5,841 nt of DNA from an uncultured Oscillospiraceae bacterium (lineage in GTDB: Bacteria > Bacillota > Clostridia > Oscillospirales > Acutalibacteraceae): contig URDW01000125.1 in the NCBI GenBank assembly GCA_900546735.1, forward strand, positions 1-5,841, given 5' to 3'. How positions within the stretch are numbered: the stretch's first letter is position 1; the number at the start of each line of letters is the position of its first letter. This document shows, one piece after another, positions 5,151 through 5,841 of the stretch. A program made the translations under genes and the position numbers. The notes under the pieces are model-generated. The model had not been told where the DNA came from. It made no database searches and saw nothing but the letters and a program-made list of their open reading frames with translations.

Positions 5151-5841
5151 ATGTCAAAGTCAAAGAAGCTTCTGTCTGTGCTGCTTGCCTGCTGTGTAGC
5201 GTTCTCTGCCATCAGCATCTCGCTGGTCGCATTTGCTGACAACGAGGCGCCTACTGCCGAAGCTGTTGTTACAGAGGAATCGACCTCTCCTGAACTTCAG
5301 CCCGGTGATCAGGAAATTCTTGATCAGATCATCGACAAATATTTCGGTGGTGACAATCAGGCTTTTGCAGACGCAATCAAAGCTCTGGTAGGTTCTATCT
5401 CCGGTGACAATGCACTTGAAGTTCCTGAATGGCTGCAAAACATCATTGAAGGCGCTGTAGGCAGCGGTATCTTTGAGGGCGCCATTGACCAGATCATGAA
5501 GTGGGTCGCTATGATCGTGACCAACGATCCCAACCCGGAAAACTTCATGGAAGTTTGGGAACAGCTGAAAGAGCAGGGTATCGTTATCGGTGACATTGCC
5601 CAGATGACCGACGAGGAAGTCAAAGCAATGCTCGACCAGATCTATTGGGTATACGCTGATAACCCGGGCCCGATCACCCAGACGGTTGACTGCATTAAAA
5701 TGTTTGTCAACCTGGTAGACGCCTATATCCATGCCACTGCGCAGGATGTTGGCCCGCTGAACCCGATGATGGAAAAGCTGGTTACGTATTATTACAACTG
5801 GCTGAAAGAGCACTGCGGCCTTGGCTGGGTCCCGGATCTGC
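5151..5841 (+). CDS. Secreted acidic protein of unknown function, 3' end beyond window
   Basis: The frame is open from ATG 5151 to the window edge, giving 230 residues with no stop. AAAGG (5134-5138) lies 12 nt upstream as a moderate Shine-Dalgarno. The first 29 residues form a Sec signal peptide: basic MSKSKK, a hydrophobic core, then VAFA before a likely cleavage at D30. The mature part is strongly acidic (about 35 Asp/Glu against 8 Lys) and contains no arginine in the whole visible 230 residues. It looks largely helical, with aromatic-rich stretches such as IYWVYAD (164-170) and VTYYYNWLKEHCG (211-223). Only two cysteines, C181 and C222, remain after cleavage. I recognise no domain or catalytic motif. 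Codon use differs from the transporter genes: glycine is GGT in 8 of 15 codons here against 2 of 22 in the ATPase. That suggests high expression or a different origin. It may share a transcript with the LRR lipoprotein. Confidence 0.85.
   Translation, partial: MSKSKKLLSVLLACCVAFSAISISLVAFADNEAPTAEAVVTEESTSPELQPGDQEILDQIIDKYFGGDNQAFADAIKALVGSISGDNALEVPEWLQNIIEGAVGSGIFEGAIDQIMKWVAMIVTNDPNPENFMEVWEQLKEQGIVIGDIAQMTDEEVKAMLDQIYWVYADNPGPITQTVDCIKMFVNLVDAYIHATAQDVGPLNPMMEKLVTYYYNWLKEHCGLGWVPDL

Noticed and set aside
5160..5813. 217-residue minus-strand open frame opposite the last gene
   Set aside because: The plus-strand frame has a Shine-Dalgarno, a signal peptide and no stop over 690 bases. The minus-strand frame has none of these supports.

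Overview
The window looks like a contig end from a Gram-positive gut-type member of the Clostridia, probably Oscillospiraceae/Ruminococcaceae. That placement is an inference. It rests on the start of an rpsU gene reading MSQVKIKEN...ALRRFKR, strong Shine-Dalgarno sites and sigma-A promoters, GC-rich genes separated by AT-rich spacers, a YtrB-like ABC ATPase with a DEC-FDGLDP Walker B region, and a lipoprotein with internalin-type leucine-rich repeats. The first 44 bases are not biological: they are a Nextera transposase/index adapter left on the contig end.

Layout. Bases 45-132 hold the 5' end of rpsU (ribosomal protein S21) on the minus strand, cut off by the adapter. A divergent AT-rich spacer (133-442) carries one good promoter for each direction. 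A two-gene ABC transporter operon follows on the plus strand: a 300-residue ATPase (443-1345) and an 863-residue permease (1320-3911), overlapping by 26 nt and closed by a strong intrinsic terminator (3920-3951). After a second regulatory spacer with an inverted repeat, an extended -10 promoter and a structured leader comes a 287-residue lipoprotein (4215-5078) with an N/S/A/G/D-rich linker and six tandem 22-residue leucine-rich repeats. A 72-nt gap with a stem-loop then leads to a secreted, acidic, arginine-free protein of unknown function (5151 onward), which runs off the window end.

How the parts relate. The ATPase and permease should form one membrane complex in which the permease carries a roughly 460-residue domain outside the membrane. 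The next two genes encode a surface lipoprotein and a secreted protein. Everything downstream of rpsU is therefore envelope-directed, but the terminator and second promoter separate the transporter from the surface-protein genes, so a shared function is only a hypothesis. I see no CRISPR array, tRNA, rRNA or natural mobile element. The most unusual items are the large permease ectodomain, the Lys/Arg-free linker of the LRR lipoprotein, and the arginine-free secreted protein with codon use unlike its neighbours.
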